NCBI GenBank assembly: GCA_958296055.1
Contig: CATQHS010000001.1
Location: 1,190,277-1,254,276, forward strand
Origin: an uncultured Acidimicrobiales bacterium
Lineage (GTDB): Bacteria > Actinomycetota > Acidimicrobiia > Acidimicrobiales > Aldehydirespiratoraceae
Length of the DNA: 64,000 nt
Reading direction: 5' to 3'
Made by a program: the position numbers and the translations under genes. Below the pieces are notes generated by a model. It was given only the letters and a program-made list of their open reading frames with translations. It did not search any database and had not been told where the DNA came from. Shown here piece after piece: positions 56,979 through 64,000 of this stretch. Numbering within the stretch: the stretch's first letter is position 1; each line of letters opens with the position of its first letter.

Positions 56979-58020
56979 CTGAGGCCTCCTTCACCGACGC
57001 CTTGCCCGCGGAGATCCACGGCATCATGGACCGCAGCACCCCGCCCACCTTCTCGATGGCGTGGTCGTGGCCGGCCGCCTCCAGCCGGTGGAAGTTCTCC
57101 CGGCCGCTGCGGCTCTCGGCCACCCATTCGGCCGCGAACGAGCCGTTTTGGACCTCGGCGAGGATCCGGCCCATCTCGGCCCGCACCGCGTCGTTCACGA
57201 TGCGCGGCCCCCGGGTGAGGTCGCCGTACTCGGCCGTGTCCGACACCGAGTAGCGCATCCCGGCGATGCCCTCCTCGTACATCAGATCGACGATGAGCTT
57301 GAGTTCGTGCAGGCACTCGAAGTAGGCCACCTCGGGCTGGTACCCGGCGTCCACCAGCGTCTCGAAGGCGGCCTGGACCAAGGCGGTGGTGCCGCCGCAC
57401 AGCACGGCCTGCTCGCCGAACAGGTCGGTCTCGGTCTCCTCGGTGAAGGTGGTCTCGATGACCCCGGCCCGGGCCCCGCCGATGGCATCGGCGTAGGCCA
57501 GCGCCAGGGCCAGGGCCGACCCGGAGGCGTCCTGCTCCACCGCCACCAGGCAAGGCACGCCGCCCCCCTCCTCGTAGGTCCGGCGCACCAGGTGGCCCGG
57601 ACCCTTGGGGGCCACCATGCACACGTCCACGAAGTCGGGCGGGGAGATGAGGTCGAACCGGATGTTGAACCCGTGGGCGAAGAACACGGCGTCGCCGGGG
57701 GCCAGGTTGGGCTCGACGTGCTCGGAGTAGACGGCGGCCATCTCGGTGTCGGGCATGAGCATCATGATCACATCGGCGGCGGCCACGGCCCCGGCGATGG
57801 AATCGACGGCCAGCCCCGACGCCTCGGCCTTGGCCTTCGAGCCCGAGCCGTCGCGCAGGCCGACCCGCACGTCCACGCCGGAGTCGGAGAGGTTCAGAGC
57901 GTGGGCGTGGCCCTGCGAGCCGTAGCCCAGGACCGCCACCCGGCGGTCGTCGATGACCGACCGGTCCACGTCGCTCTCGTAGTAGATGGTGGCCTTGATG
58001 ATGTCGTCGGTGTCTGCCAC
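56965..58020 (-). CDS. ilvC: Ketol-acid reductoisomerase
   Basis: A 351-residue class I KARI from GTG 58020 ([15 protein letters not shown]). NADPH-binding [19 protein letters not shown]; metal and substrate residues in [14 protein letters not shown] and [30 protein letters not shown] and IQNGSFA-like [11 protein letters not shown] are conserved. It makes dihydroxy-isovalerate or dihydroxy-methylvalerate in valine and isoleucine synthesis. It follows ilvN by 35 bases in an ilvBNC operon. Confidence 0.97.
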   Translation of the reverse strand: MADTDDIIKATIYYESDVDRSVIDDRRVAVLGYGSQGHAHALNLSDSGVDVRVGLRDGSGSKAKAEASGLAVDSIAGAVAAADVIMMLMPDTEMAAVYSEHVEPNLAPGDAVFFAHGFNIRFDLISPPDFVDVCMVAPKGPGHLVRRTYEEGGGVPCLVAVEQDASGSALALALAYADAIGGARAGVIETTFTEETETDLFGEQAVLCGGTTALVQAAFETLVDAGYQPEVAYFECLHELKLIVDLMYEEGIAGMRYSVSDTAEYGDLTRGPRIVNDAVRAEMGRILAEVQNGSFAAEWVAESRSGRENFHRLEAAGHDHAIEKVGGVLRSMMPWISAGKASVKEASGGQG

Positions 58021-58055
58021 TGGAACCTCTCGGGGATTGGGGCTTCGGTCAGGAG

Positions 58056-58676
58056 TCAGGGGGACGCTTCGGGCCCCTCGGGTTCCGGCGCCGGTGCCGG
58101 GGCCGGGGCCGATCGGGCGCCGAGCATCCGCAGGGCCACCCGCCCGGTCCGCTGCAGCTCGATGATCCCGTAGGGTTGCAGGCGTCGGGCGAACTCGTCC
58201 AGCCGGGCCGGGCGGGCCGACAGCGACAGCATCATCGCATCGGCGTCGGCGTCGAGCACGTAGGCCCGGAACTCGTCGGCCAGCCCCAGCAGCCCGCCCA
58301 GGCCAGACGGCGAGACGGCCACGGTCACCAGTATCAGCTCCCGCTCGATCGACTCGGCCGGGTCGAGTTCTTGGATGTCGACCACGTTGACCAGCTTGTC
58401 GAGCTGCTTGACCACCTGCTCCAGCGAGGACGACTCCACGTCGACGGTGAAGGTGATGCGGCTGAAGCGGTGGTCCTCGGTGGCGGCCACGGCCAGCGAC
58501 TCGATGTTGTAGCCCCGCCGGGCGAACAGGCCAGCCACCCGGGCCAGGACCCCGGGCTTGTTCTCGACCGTGGTGACGATGGTGGAGAACCGCGCCGGGG
58601 GCACCGCCGCCGGGGCCGGTGGGGCCTTTGGGGCGTCCAGTGCCTCCGAAGCCTCCGGGGCTGCGGCGACGCTCAT
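58056..58676 (-). CDS. ilvN: Acetolactate synthase small (regulatory) subunit
   Basis: A 206-residue subunit from ATG 58676 (a GTG at 58679 is equally possible). It begins with an Ala/Pro-rich extension, then an ACT domain: [39 protein letters not shown], which binds valine for feedback inhibition. The second half is the IlvN C-terminal domain that activates IlvB. The ilvB stop overlaps its start (TGATG), giving coupling. Confidence 0.95.
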   Translation of the reverse strand: MSVAAAPEASEALDAPKAPPAPAAVPPARFSTIVTTVENKPGVLARVAGLFARRGYNIESLAVAATEDHRFSRITFTVDVESSSLEQVVKQLDKLVNVVDIQELDPAESIERELILVTVAVSPSGLGGLLGLADEFRAYVLDADADAMMLSLSARPARLDEFARRLQPYGIIELQRTGRVALRMLGARSAPAPAPAPEPEGPEASP

Positions 58677-60427
58677 CACCGGCCCCGTCGGGGGTCGGGC
58701 TGGGAGGGGTCGACGACGATCTCGGAGTTGGTCTTGCCGGCCGGCACCATCGGGTAGACGTTCTCGGAGGCCTCGCTGCGGAACTCAAGCACCACGGGCC
58801 GGTCGTCGATCTCGTTGGCCTTGGAGATGGCCGGGGCCACCTCCTCAGGGGCCTCCACCCGCAGGGCCACGCAGCCCATGGCCTCGGCCCATCTCACGTA
58901 GTCGGGGACCTCGTAAGAGAGGTAGACCTCGCTGTAGCGCTCCTCGTAGAACATCTCCTGCCACTGGCGCACCATGCCCAGGTAGGCGTTGTTGAACAGG
59001 GCGACCTTGACCGGGATGCGCTCCACGGTGGCGGTGACCAGCTCCTGGGCCGTCATCTGGAAGCAGCCGTCGCCGTCGACGGCCCACACCATGCGGTCGG
59101 GCATGCCCACCTTGGCCCCGATGGCGGCCGGGATGGAGAAGCCCATGGTGCCCAGCCCCCCGGAGTTGACCCAGGTGTAGGGGTGGTCGAAAGTCCAGTA
59201 CTGGCTGGCCCACATCTGGTGCTGACCCACCCCGGAGGCGACGATGGTGTCGTCGGGGGTGAGGTCGCGGAGCTGCTCCATCACGAACTGGGGCTTGAGC
59301 AGCTCGCCCGGCTCGGACTGCTCGTACACCAGCGGGTACTTCTCCTGCCAGCCACTGATCACCGACCGCCAGGCCCGGCGGTCGGGCTGGGCGCCGCCGC
59401 CGCCGAGGGCCCGCAGGGCGGCGGTGAGCTCGGCGATCACCAGTCGGCAGTCGCCCCGGATAGCCACGTCCGCCGCCCTCACCTTGCCCAGCTCGGCCGC
59501 GTCGATGTCGACGTGGATCACCTTGGCACCGGGGGCGAAGCCGTCGACCCGGCCGGTCACCCGGTCGTCGAACCGGGCCCCCAGGGCGATCAGCAGGTCG
59601 GATTCCTGCATGGCCGTGACCGCCGCGTAGTTGCCGTGCATGCCGGGCATGCCCAAACACAGCGGGTGGCTGTCGGGGAAGGCGCCCCGGGCCATGAGGG
59701 TGGTGACCACCGGGATATCCGCCAGCTCGGCCAGCTCTTTGAGCGCGTCGGCGGCCCGGGCTTTGAGGATCCCGCCGCCCGCGTAGAGCACGGGGCGCTC
59801 CGACTCAGCGATTAGGCCGGCCGCGGCCCGGATCGCCCCGGGGTCGCCGGCGGTGACCGGCCGGTATCCGGGCAGCTCCATGTCATCGTCGGAGGGCTCA
59901 TACCAGGTCATGGCCGACCGGGGGTTGTTGGGGTCGACTATGTCTTTGGGGATGTCCACAAGCACCGGGCCGGGCCGGCCGGTGGTGGCGATGTGGAAGG
60001 CCTCGTGGATGACCCGGGGTATGTCTTGGGCCTCGGTCACCAGGAAGTTGTGCTTGGTGACGGCCATGGTGATACCGGTGGTGTCGCACTCCTGGAAGGC
60101 GTCGGTGCCGATGGCCGGGTAGGGCACCTGGCCCGACACGCACACCATGGGCACGGAGTCCATGTTGGCGTCGCACAGGGCGGTCACGATGTTGGTGACT
60201 CCCGGCCCCGAGGTGACCATGGCCACCCCGGGCCGGCCGGTGGCGTGGGCGTACCCCTCGGCCATGTGCCCGGCCCCCTGCTCGTGGCGGACCAGGATGT
60301 GGCGTATGGGCGACTCGATGATCGGGTCGTACACGGGCAGGATGGCCCCGCCGGGCAGCCCGAACACCACCTCGGCGCCTTCGTGCTCAAGGGCCTTGAC
60401 CAGCGCCTGGCCTCCGGTCATCTGCAT
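58676..60427 (-). CDS. ilvB: Acetolactate synthase large (catalytic) subunit
   Basis: A 583-residue ThDP/FAD enzyme. ATG 60427 was chosen because GGAGAAG lies just upstream; TTG 60451 would add eight residues. [21 protein letters not shown] contains the ThDP-activating Glu, and [16 protein letters not shown] with [13 protein letters not shown] is the ThDP-Mg motif. It condenses pyruvate with pyruvate or 2-ketobutyrate, the first common step to valine, leucine and isoleucine. The operon's leader region upstream appears to attenuate transcription. Confidence 0.97.
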   Translation of the reverse strand: MQMTGGQALVKALEHEGAEVVFGLPGGAILPVYDPIIESPIRHILVRHEQGAGHMAEGYAHATGRPGVAMVTSGPGVTNIVTALCDANMDSVPMVCVSGQVPYPAIGTDAFQECDTTGITMAVTKHNFLVTEAQDIPRVIHEAFHIATTGRPGPVLVDIPKDIVDPNNPRSAMTWYEPSDDDMELPGYRPVTAGDPGAIRAAAGLIAESERPVLYAGGGILKARAADALKELAELADIPVVTTLMARGAFPDSHPLCLGMPGMHGNYAAVTAMQESDLLIALGARFDDRVTGRVDGFAPGAKVIHVDIDAAELGKVRAADVAIRGDCRLVIAELTAALRALGGGGAQPDRRAWRSVISGWQEKYPLVYEQSEPGELLKPQFVMEQLRDLTPDDTIVASGVGQHQMWASQYWTFDHPYTWVNSGGLGTMGFSIPAAIGAKVGMPDRMVWAVDGDGCFQMTAQELVTATVERIPVKVALFNNAYLGMVRQWQEMFYEERYSEVYLSYEVPDYVRWAEAMGCVALRVEAPEEVAPAISKANEIDDRPVVLEFRSEASENVYPMVPAGKTNSEIVVDPSQPDPRRGR

Positions 60428-60458
60428 GAGTTTCTTCTCCGGGCTCGACAACGCGAAA

Positions 60459-60479
60459 CGACCTCCCGGCGGGAGGTCG
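60459..60479 (-). terminator. Attenuator hairpin upstream of ilvB
   Basis: On the minus strand CGACCTCCC-GCC-GGGAGGTCG forms a perfect 9-bp stem with a 3-base loop, followed by TTTCGCGTT. Just before it is another stem, AGCGCACG paired with CGTGCGCT, that could pair in an alternative way. It lies between the leader peptide stop and the ilvB start, the correct place for an attenuator. Confidence 0.65.
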
Positions 60480-60511
60480 AGCGCACGATCGGTTGTGAAC
60501 GCGAACGTGCG

Positions 60512-60553
60512 CTAGCCGACTACTACCGGTACTAGCGCGGCGCCGAGTTCCAC
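60512..60553 (-). CDS. Leader peptide of the ilvBNC attenuator
   Basis: GTG 60553 to TAG 60512-60514 encodes MELGAALVPVVVG, 13 residues with four Val and two Leu. The three adjacent Val codons (with one more two residues earlier) would stall ribosomes when charged Val-tRNA is scarce, so the downstream hairpin is bypassed. Leader peptides rich in branched-chain residues control ilv operons in Corynebacterium and enterics. The GTG lies seven bases after the -10 box, so the leader message is probably leaderless. Confidence 0.7.
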   Translation of the reverse strand: MELGAALVPVVVG

Positions 60554-60559
60554 GGCGAA

Positions 60560-60588
60560 AGTATGGCGGCTCAATCCGGCCCTGGCAA
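60560..60588 (-). promoter_or_regulatory. Promoter of the ilvBNC operon
   Basis: On the minus strand TTGCCA (60583-60588) is separated by exactly 17 bases from CATACT (60560-60565). The predicted start of transcription falls on the GTG of the leader peptide at 60553. This is the best-formed sigma-A-type promoter I see in the window. Confidence 0.7.
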
Positions 60589-60631
60589 CGTTTGGCCTCT
60601 CACGGGCCGGCAGGGCGGGGCGTTCCGGGGC

Positions 60632-62926
60632 TCACGGGCCGACGGCGGGGTCGATGACGGCCATGAGCCAGGGCGCCACCTCGTCGTATCCCCGGTCGGA
60701 GAGGTGGACGCCGTCGCCGCGCAGAGCCCGGTCGCGCCCGCTCCCGACCTCGCCGATGAAGGCCGGATAGTCGACCAGCACGATGTCGCGGTCGGGCCGC
60801 GCGGCCGCCGCCTCGGCCACCAAGCGGTTCAGGCCGGCGATCCGGTCGGCGTGATCCTCGGCCATGTCGGCGCGGTCGAGCCGCGGGGTCTCCAGCCAAT
60901 AGAGGACGGCGCCGGTGCTGGTGAGCAGATCGCTGGCCGCCTCGTACTCGCGGCGGACGTACTCGTCGTAGGCCGGGTCGCCTATCGAGGACCACTCGTC
61001 GGCCACGCCGGGCACGATCCGGTCGATGGCGTCCCACGGCGACACGTGGGCCACCACCGCGTCGGGCCGGAACAGGTCCAGGGCGGTGGGCCACGACACC
61101 ACCTCGCTGCGGACCACGTCGGTGGTGCTCACCGGCACGGCCCAATTGCTGCACACCTCCCCCACCGGCCCGGACTGTTGCCCCGGCTCTCGCTTGAGGC
61201 CGAACCGGACCACCCCGCAGCCGATGTGGCTCTCGTTGTAGGTGATGATCCGGCCCGGGTTCTCGGCCCCCCAGTCGTGCAGCGCCCACCCGATCTGGGC
61301 CGACACCGAATCGCCCACGATCAACACTCGCAACGGCCCCCGATCCCCGGCCGGGACGGAGGCTGATTCGGCGGTCGGCTGGTCGGGATCGGGACCAGCC
61401 GGGGCGGGGACCGGCTCGGGAGCGGACGAGTCGGCAGCGCTCGGCTCGGGGCTGGGCGACTCGGGGCTGGGCGGCTCGGGGCTGGGCGAATCGGCGGGGA
61501 CCGGCTCGGCGGCGGGTGAACCGGCGGCGCTCGGCTCGGGAGCAGGCGAGTCGGCGGCGCTCGGCTCGGCGGCGGCCAAGGGGACGAACACCTGCTCGAT
61601 GCGGGACGGCCGGGTGGCGTTGGCGGCCAGCAGCCCGGCCAGGACGACGATCACCGCCGCCGAAGCCGCCAGGGCGCCGCCGGCCGGCGTCAGCGGCCGG
61701 GGCACGATCGGCCACCGTCGCTCCACGATCGGCCGCTCGATCAAGTGGTAGCTGACCGCGGCCGTCGCGAAGGCGAGCACCAGGTGAACGGCCAAAAGCT
61801 GGTAGCCCGACGGCCGATACCCGTCGCCCGTCAGAGCGCCGATCCGCTCGGGAGTGACCAGCAGGTATATCGGCCAGTGGTACAGGTAGAGGCCGTAGGA
61901 GATGCGGCCCGTGTAGCGGACCGGGGCCAGCTCGAAGAAGCGGTGCAGAGGGCTCGGCCCCAGCCGCCTCAGCCCGGCCCGCCGGCCCGGCCCCGGCTCC
62001 GCCGGCCCCGGGGGCCGGTCGGCCTCGCCAACCGCCCCCGCCGGTTGGGCCATGCCGTAGATCAGGACCGCGCTGGCGACGGCCACCAGCAGGAATCCGC
62101 CCCGCTCGAACATCCACTCGTCCCGCTCGGAGACCCTGGCGATCATCCACAGGTGCAGGGCCAGGGCCGGGTAGGCCGCGGCCACCAGCGCCCGGCGGCC
62201 CCGATCGGTGCGGGGCGGTCCGTACATGCGGGCGGCCAGGGCCAGGGCGATGCCGACGAACAGGGCCTGGGCCCGGGTGTCGGTGCCGAAGTAGACCCGG
62301 GACGGGTCTTGGCCGGGGATGTGCAGGAACGCCATCCACGCCGCCGACGCCACCGCCGCGGCCAGCGCCGTCCCCAGCAGCACCCGGCGGCCCCGGCGGC
62401 CGAACCAGGCGAGGCCGGCGATGACGAACAGCGGCGCGAACACGTAGAACTGCTCCTCTATGGCGAAGGACCACACGTGCTCGAGCGGCGAGGGGCTGTC
62501 GAACCGCTCGAAGTACGAGGCCCCGACCGCGATCTCGTGCCAGTTGGCGCTGTAGGTGAGGGCCGAGACGATGGCCCCGGTCCAGCGGGGCGCGATCCGG
62601 GGGTCGCCCACCCACACCAGATACAGCGCCAGCAGGACGACGGCGGCCAGCAGGGCCGGGAGGAGCCGGCGGGCCCGGCGGCCGGCGTAGGCGACCAAGT
62701 CGATCCGGCCGGTGGCGTCCCACTCCCGCAGGGCGATGGAGACGATCAGGAAGCTGGACAGCACGAAGAACAGGTCGAGCGACAGGATGCCGCCGGGGAG
62801 GATCTCGGGCCCGCCCCGGACCCGCTCGGGCCGGGCGTGGTAGAGCAGCGGCCCCAGCACCACGAACACGCCCCTGATCCCGTCGAGGGCGCCGATGTAG
62901 GCGAAGCGGCGGCTGGGCCCCGTCAT
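60632..62926 (-). CDS. OafA-type membrane acyltransferase fused to an SGNH domain
   Basis: A 764-residue protein. Residues 1-400 form the acyltransferase-3 membrane part of about ten helices (FAYIGALDGIRGVFVVLG, LVAYAGRRARRLLPALL, LEHVWSFAIEEQFYVFAPLF, ISYGLYLYHWPIYLLV). A disordered linker at about 445-515 is rich in EP/SP repeats. The C-terminal SGNH domain has VLIVGDSVSAQIGWAL (catalytic Ser) and GDGVHLSDRGYDEVAPWL (Asp, His). Such fusions acetylate cell-wall or surface glycans, with SGNH completing transfer outside the membrane. It is downstream of nothing on its own strand and stands upstream of the ilv leader, pointing toward it. Confidence 0.92.
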   Translation of the reverse strand: MTGPSRRFAYIGALDGIRGVFVVLGPLLYHARPERVRGGPEILPGGILSLDLFFVLSSFLIVSIALREWDATGRIDLVAYAGRRARRLLPALLAAVVLLALYLVWVGDPRIAPRWTGAIVSALTYSANWHEIAVGASYFERFDSPSPLEHVWSFAIEEQFYVFAPLFVIAGLAWFGRRGRRVLLGTALAAAVASAAWMAFLHIPGQDPSRVYFGTDTRAQALFVGIALALAARMYGPPRTDRGRRALVAAAYPALALHLWMIARVSERDEWMFERGGFLLVAVASAVLIYGMAQPAGAVGEADRPPGPAEPGPGRRAGLRRLGPSPLHRFFELAPVRYTGRISYGLYLYHWPIYLLVTPERIGALTGDGYRPSGYQLLAVHLVLAFATAAVSYHLIERPIVERRWPIVPRPLTPAGGALAASAAVIVVLAGLLAANATRPSRIEQVFVPLAAAEPSAADSPAPEPSAAGSPAAEPVPADSPSPEPPSPESPSPEPSAADSSAPEPVPAPAGPDPDQPTAESASVPAGDRGPLRVLIVGDSVSAQIGWALHDWGAENPGRIITYNESHIGCGVVRFGLKREPGQQSGPVGEVCSNWAVPVSTTDVVRSEVVSWPTALDLFRPDAVVAHVSPWDAIDRIVPGVADEWSSIGDPAYDEYVRREYEAASDLLTSTGAVLYWLETPRLDRADMAEDHADRIAGLNRLVAEAAAARPDRDIVLVDYPAFIGEVGSGRDRALRGDGVHLSDRGYDEVAPWLMAVIDPAVGP

Positions 62927-63014
62927 CGGGCCAACGTAGCCCTGGCCTCGCGGTCATAGCCCGCAGGGATCGGGCCAGCCCGGGGACTGCGGCCGGCGGT
63001 CGTAGCCTCGGCGG

Positions 63015-64000
63015 ATGCCGCCTGCGCCGGTGCGGGCCCGTTGGGCCTGGACCCCAGACGACTCAGAGATATGGCGGCTGGCCTGGCCTGCTTTGGGCGC
63101 GCTGACCGCCGAGCCCCTGTACGTGCTGGCCGACACCGCCATCGTCGGGCGGCTCGGCACCCCGCAGTTGGGCGGGCTGGCCCTGGCGTCTTCGATCCTG
63201 TTGATCGGCCACGCCCTGTTCATATTCCTGGCCTACGGCACCACCGGGGCGGTGGCCCGCTTGCTCGGCGCGGGCGAGCACCGACGGGCCGCCCACCAAG
63301 CCGTCCAGAGCGTGTGGCTGGCCGGGCTGGTGGGGGTGGTCCTGGCCGGGGCCGGGATCGTCTTCGCGCCCGGCTTGGTGGACCTGCTCGGCGGCGGCGA
63401 CCCGGTGGTGCGGCACAACGCGCTCGTCTACCTGCGGATCTCCCTGGTGGGCTTCCCGGCCATGCTGGTGGGCCTGGCCGGGGTGGGCTATCTGCGCGGC
63501 CTCCAGGACACCAAGAGGCCCTTCTGGGTGGCGCTGGGGTCGGCCCTTTTGAACCTGGGGCTAGAGGTGGTGTTGATTTACGGCTTCGGCCTGGGGATCG
63601 GCGCCTCGGCTCTGTCCACGGTGGTGGCCCAGACTGCGGCGGCGGGGGTGTTCGTGTGGTGGATCTCCTCGGCGGTGGCCCGCCACGGGGTGGGGCTGGG
63701 GCCGGATCTGTCGGTGATCCGGCGGCTGGCGGGGGCCGGGGCGGACCTGTTCGTGCGGACCGCGGCGCTGCGGGGCGGCTTGGTGCTGACCGTGGCGGTG
63801 GCCGCCCGGATCGGGACCGACGACCTAGCCGCCCACCAGATCGCTTTCGAGGTGTGGTCGTTCCTGGCTCTGGCGCTGGACGCGGTGGCCATCGCCGGCC
63901 AAGCTCTTATCGGCCAGGCTCTGGGGGCTTCGGAGCCGGACCGGGCCCGGGCCCTGAGCCGGCGCATGATCCAGTGGGGCCTGGTGACCGGAGTGGCGAC
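63015..64000 (+). CDS. MATE/DinF-family efflux protein (partial)
   Basis: From ATG 63015 an open frame runs off the window, 328 codons so far. WRLAWPALGALTAEPLYVLADTAIVGRLGTPQLGGLALAS is the conserved MATE/DinF N-terminus; VGYLRGLQDTKRPFWVALGSALLNLGLEVVLIYGFGLGI and AARIGTDDLAAHQIAFEVW are also typical. MATE carriers export cationic drugs or metabolites using Na+ or H+ gradients. About 110-120 residues should be missing at the 3' end. It diverges from the acyltransferase gene with 88 bases between. Confidence 0.92.
   Translation, partial: MPPAPVRARWAWTPDDSEIWRLAWPALGALTAEPLYVLADTAIVGRLGTPQLGGLALASSILLIGHALFIFLAYGTTGAVARLLGAGEHRRAAHQAVQSVWLAGLVGVVLAGAGIVFAPGLVDLLGGGDPVVRHNALVYLRISLVGFPAMLVGLAGVGYLRGLQDTKRPFWVALGSALLNLGLEVVLIYGFGLGIGASALSTVVAQTAAAGVFVWWISSAVARHGVGLGPDLSVIRRLAGAGADLFVRTAALRGGLVLTVAVAARIGTDDLAAHQIAFEVWSFLALALDAVAIAGQALIGQALGASEPDRARALSRRMIQWGLVTGVA

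Overview
The window is GC-rich (about 70% in most genes) and reads as an actinobacterial chromosome. The support is two WhiB-type Fe-S regulators, a DUF2342 metalloprotease, a DUF222/HNH (13E12-type) protein, a ppk1-NUDIX pair as in mycobacteria, several apparently leaderless promoters and an actinobacterial-style ilvBNC operon. The SLH/Excalibur secreted protein and the mix of CoA enzymes make me suspect the class Acidimicrobiia, but that is inference.

Layout. 1-9.5 kb is an accessory, defence-type stretch: a wrecked IS481 transposase, a secreted SLH protein, an unknown zinc-finger protein, an AbiEi/AbiEii (type IV) toxin-antitoxin pair of low GC, and a single-chain type ISP restriction-modification enzyme (Mrr-like nuclease, SF2 helicase, N6-adenine methyltransferase, target recognition). 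The recognition end of that enzyme carries a (TC)20 microsatellite followed by a diverged tandem triplication of about 107 bp. 9.8-15.7 kb is a branched-chain-amino-acid-type ABC uptake operon in which the two permeases are fused. 15.8-22 kb holds a GlcG/HbpS-like protein, divergent oxyR-katA, a flavin monooxygenase, an OsmC protein and an SDR epimerase. 22-30.4 kb has a methyltransferase, a DUF2342 protease, an MFS carrier, NUDIX, ppk1, tatA, an SPFH protein and whiB. 30.6-36.5 kb is an AAA/VWA chaperone-type pair split by an HNH gene and a MaoC-like hydratase. 36.7-42.5 kb is a GH2-fold protein that appears to lack its nucleophile, then sdhCAB. 42.5-48.2 kb has a GNAT, a low-GC asnB, a second whiB, an aldehyde dehydrogenase and a thiolase. 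48.2-56.4 kb is a complete four-gene Wadjet (JetABCD) plasmid-defence operon in C-A-B-D order. 56.5-60.6 kb is dps plus ilvBNC, with a promoter, leader peptide and attenuator hairpin. The window ends with an OafA-like acyltransferase/SGNH protein and a partial MATE efflux gene.

Most notable. After the (TC)20 tract all three frames are open, and each runs into a different copy of the same short motif and then a stop. The three stops are exactly 107 nt apart. Because 107 is not a multiple of 3 and slippage moves the frame by 2 nt, tract length would choose which C-terminal cassette is translated, or the gene may be decaying. Other points of interest are the leaderless ilv leader peptide and attenuator, a 41-bp duplication that makes a 14-codon mini-ORF between sdhC and sdhA, and repeated short duplications over gene 3' ends.
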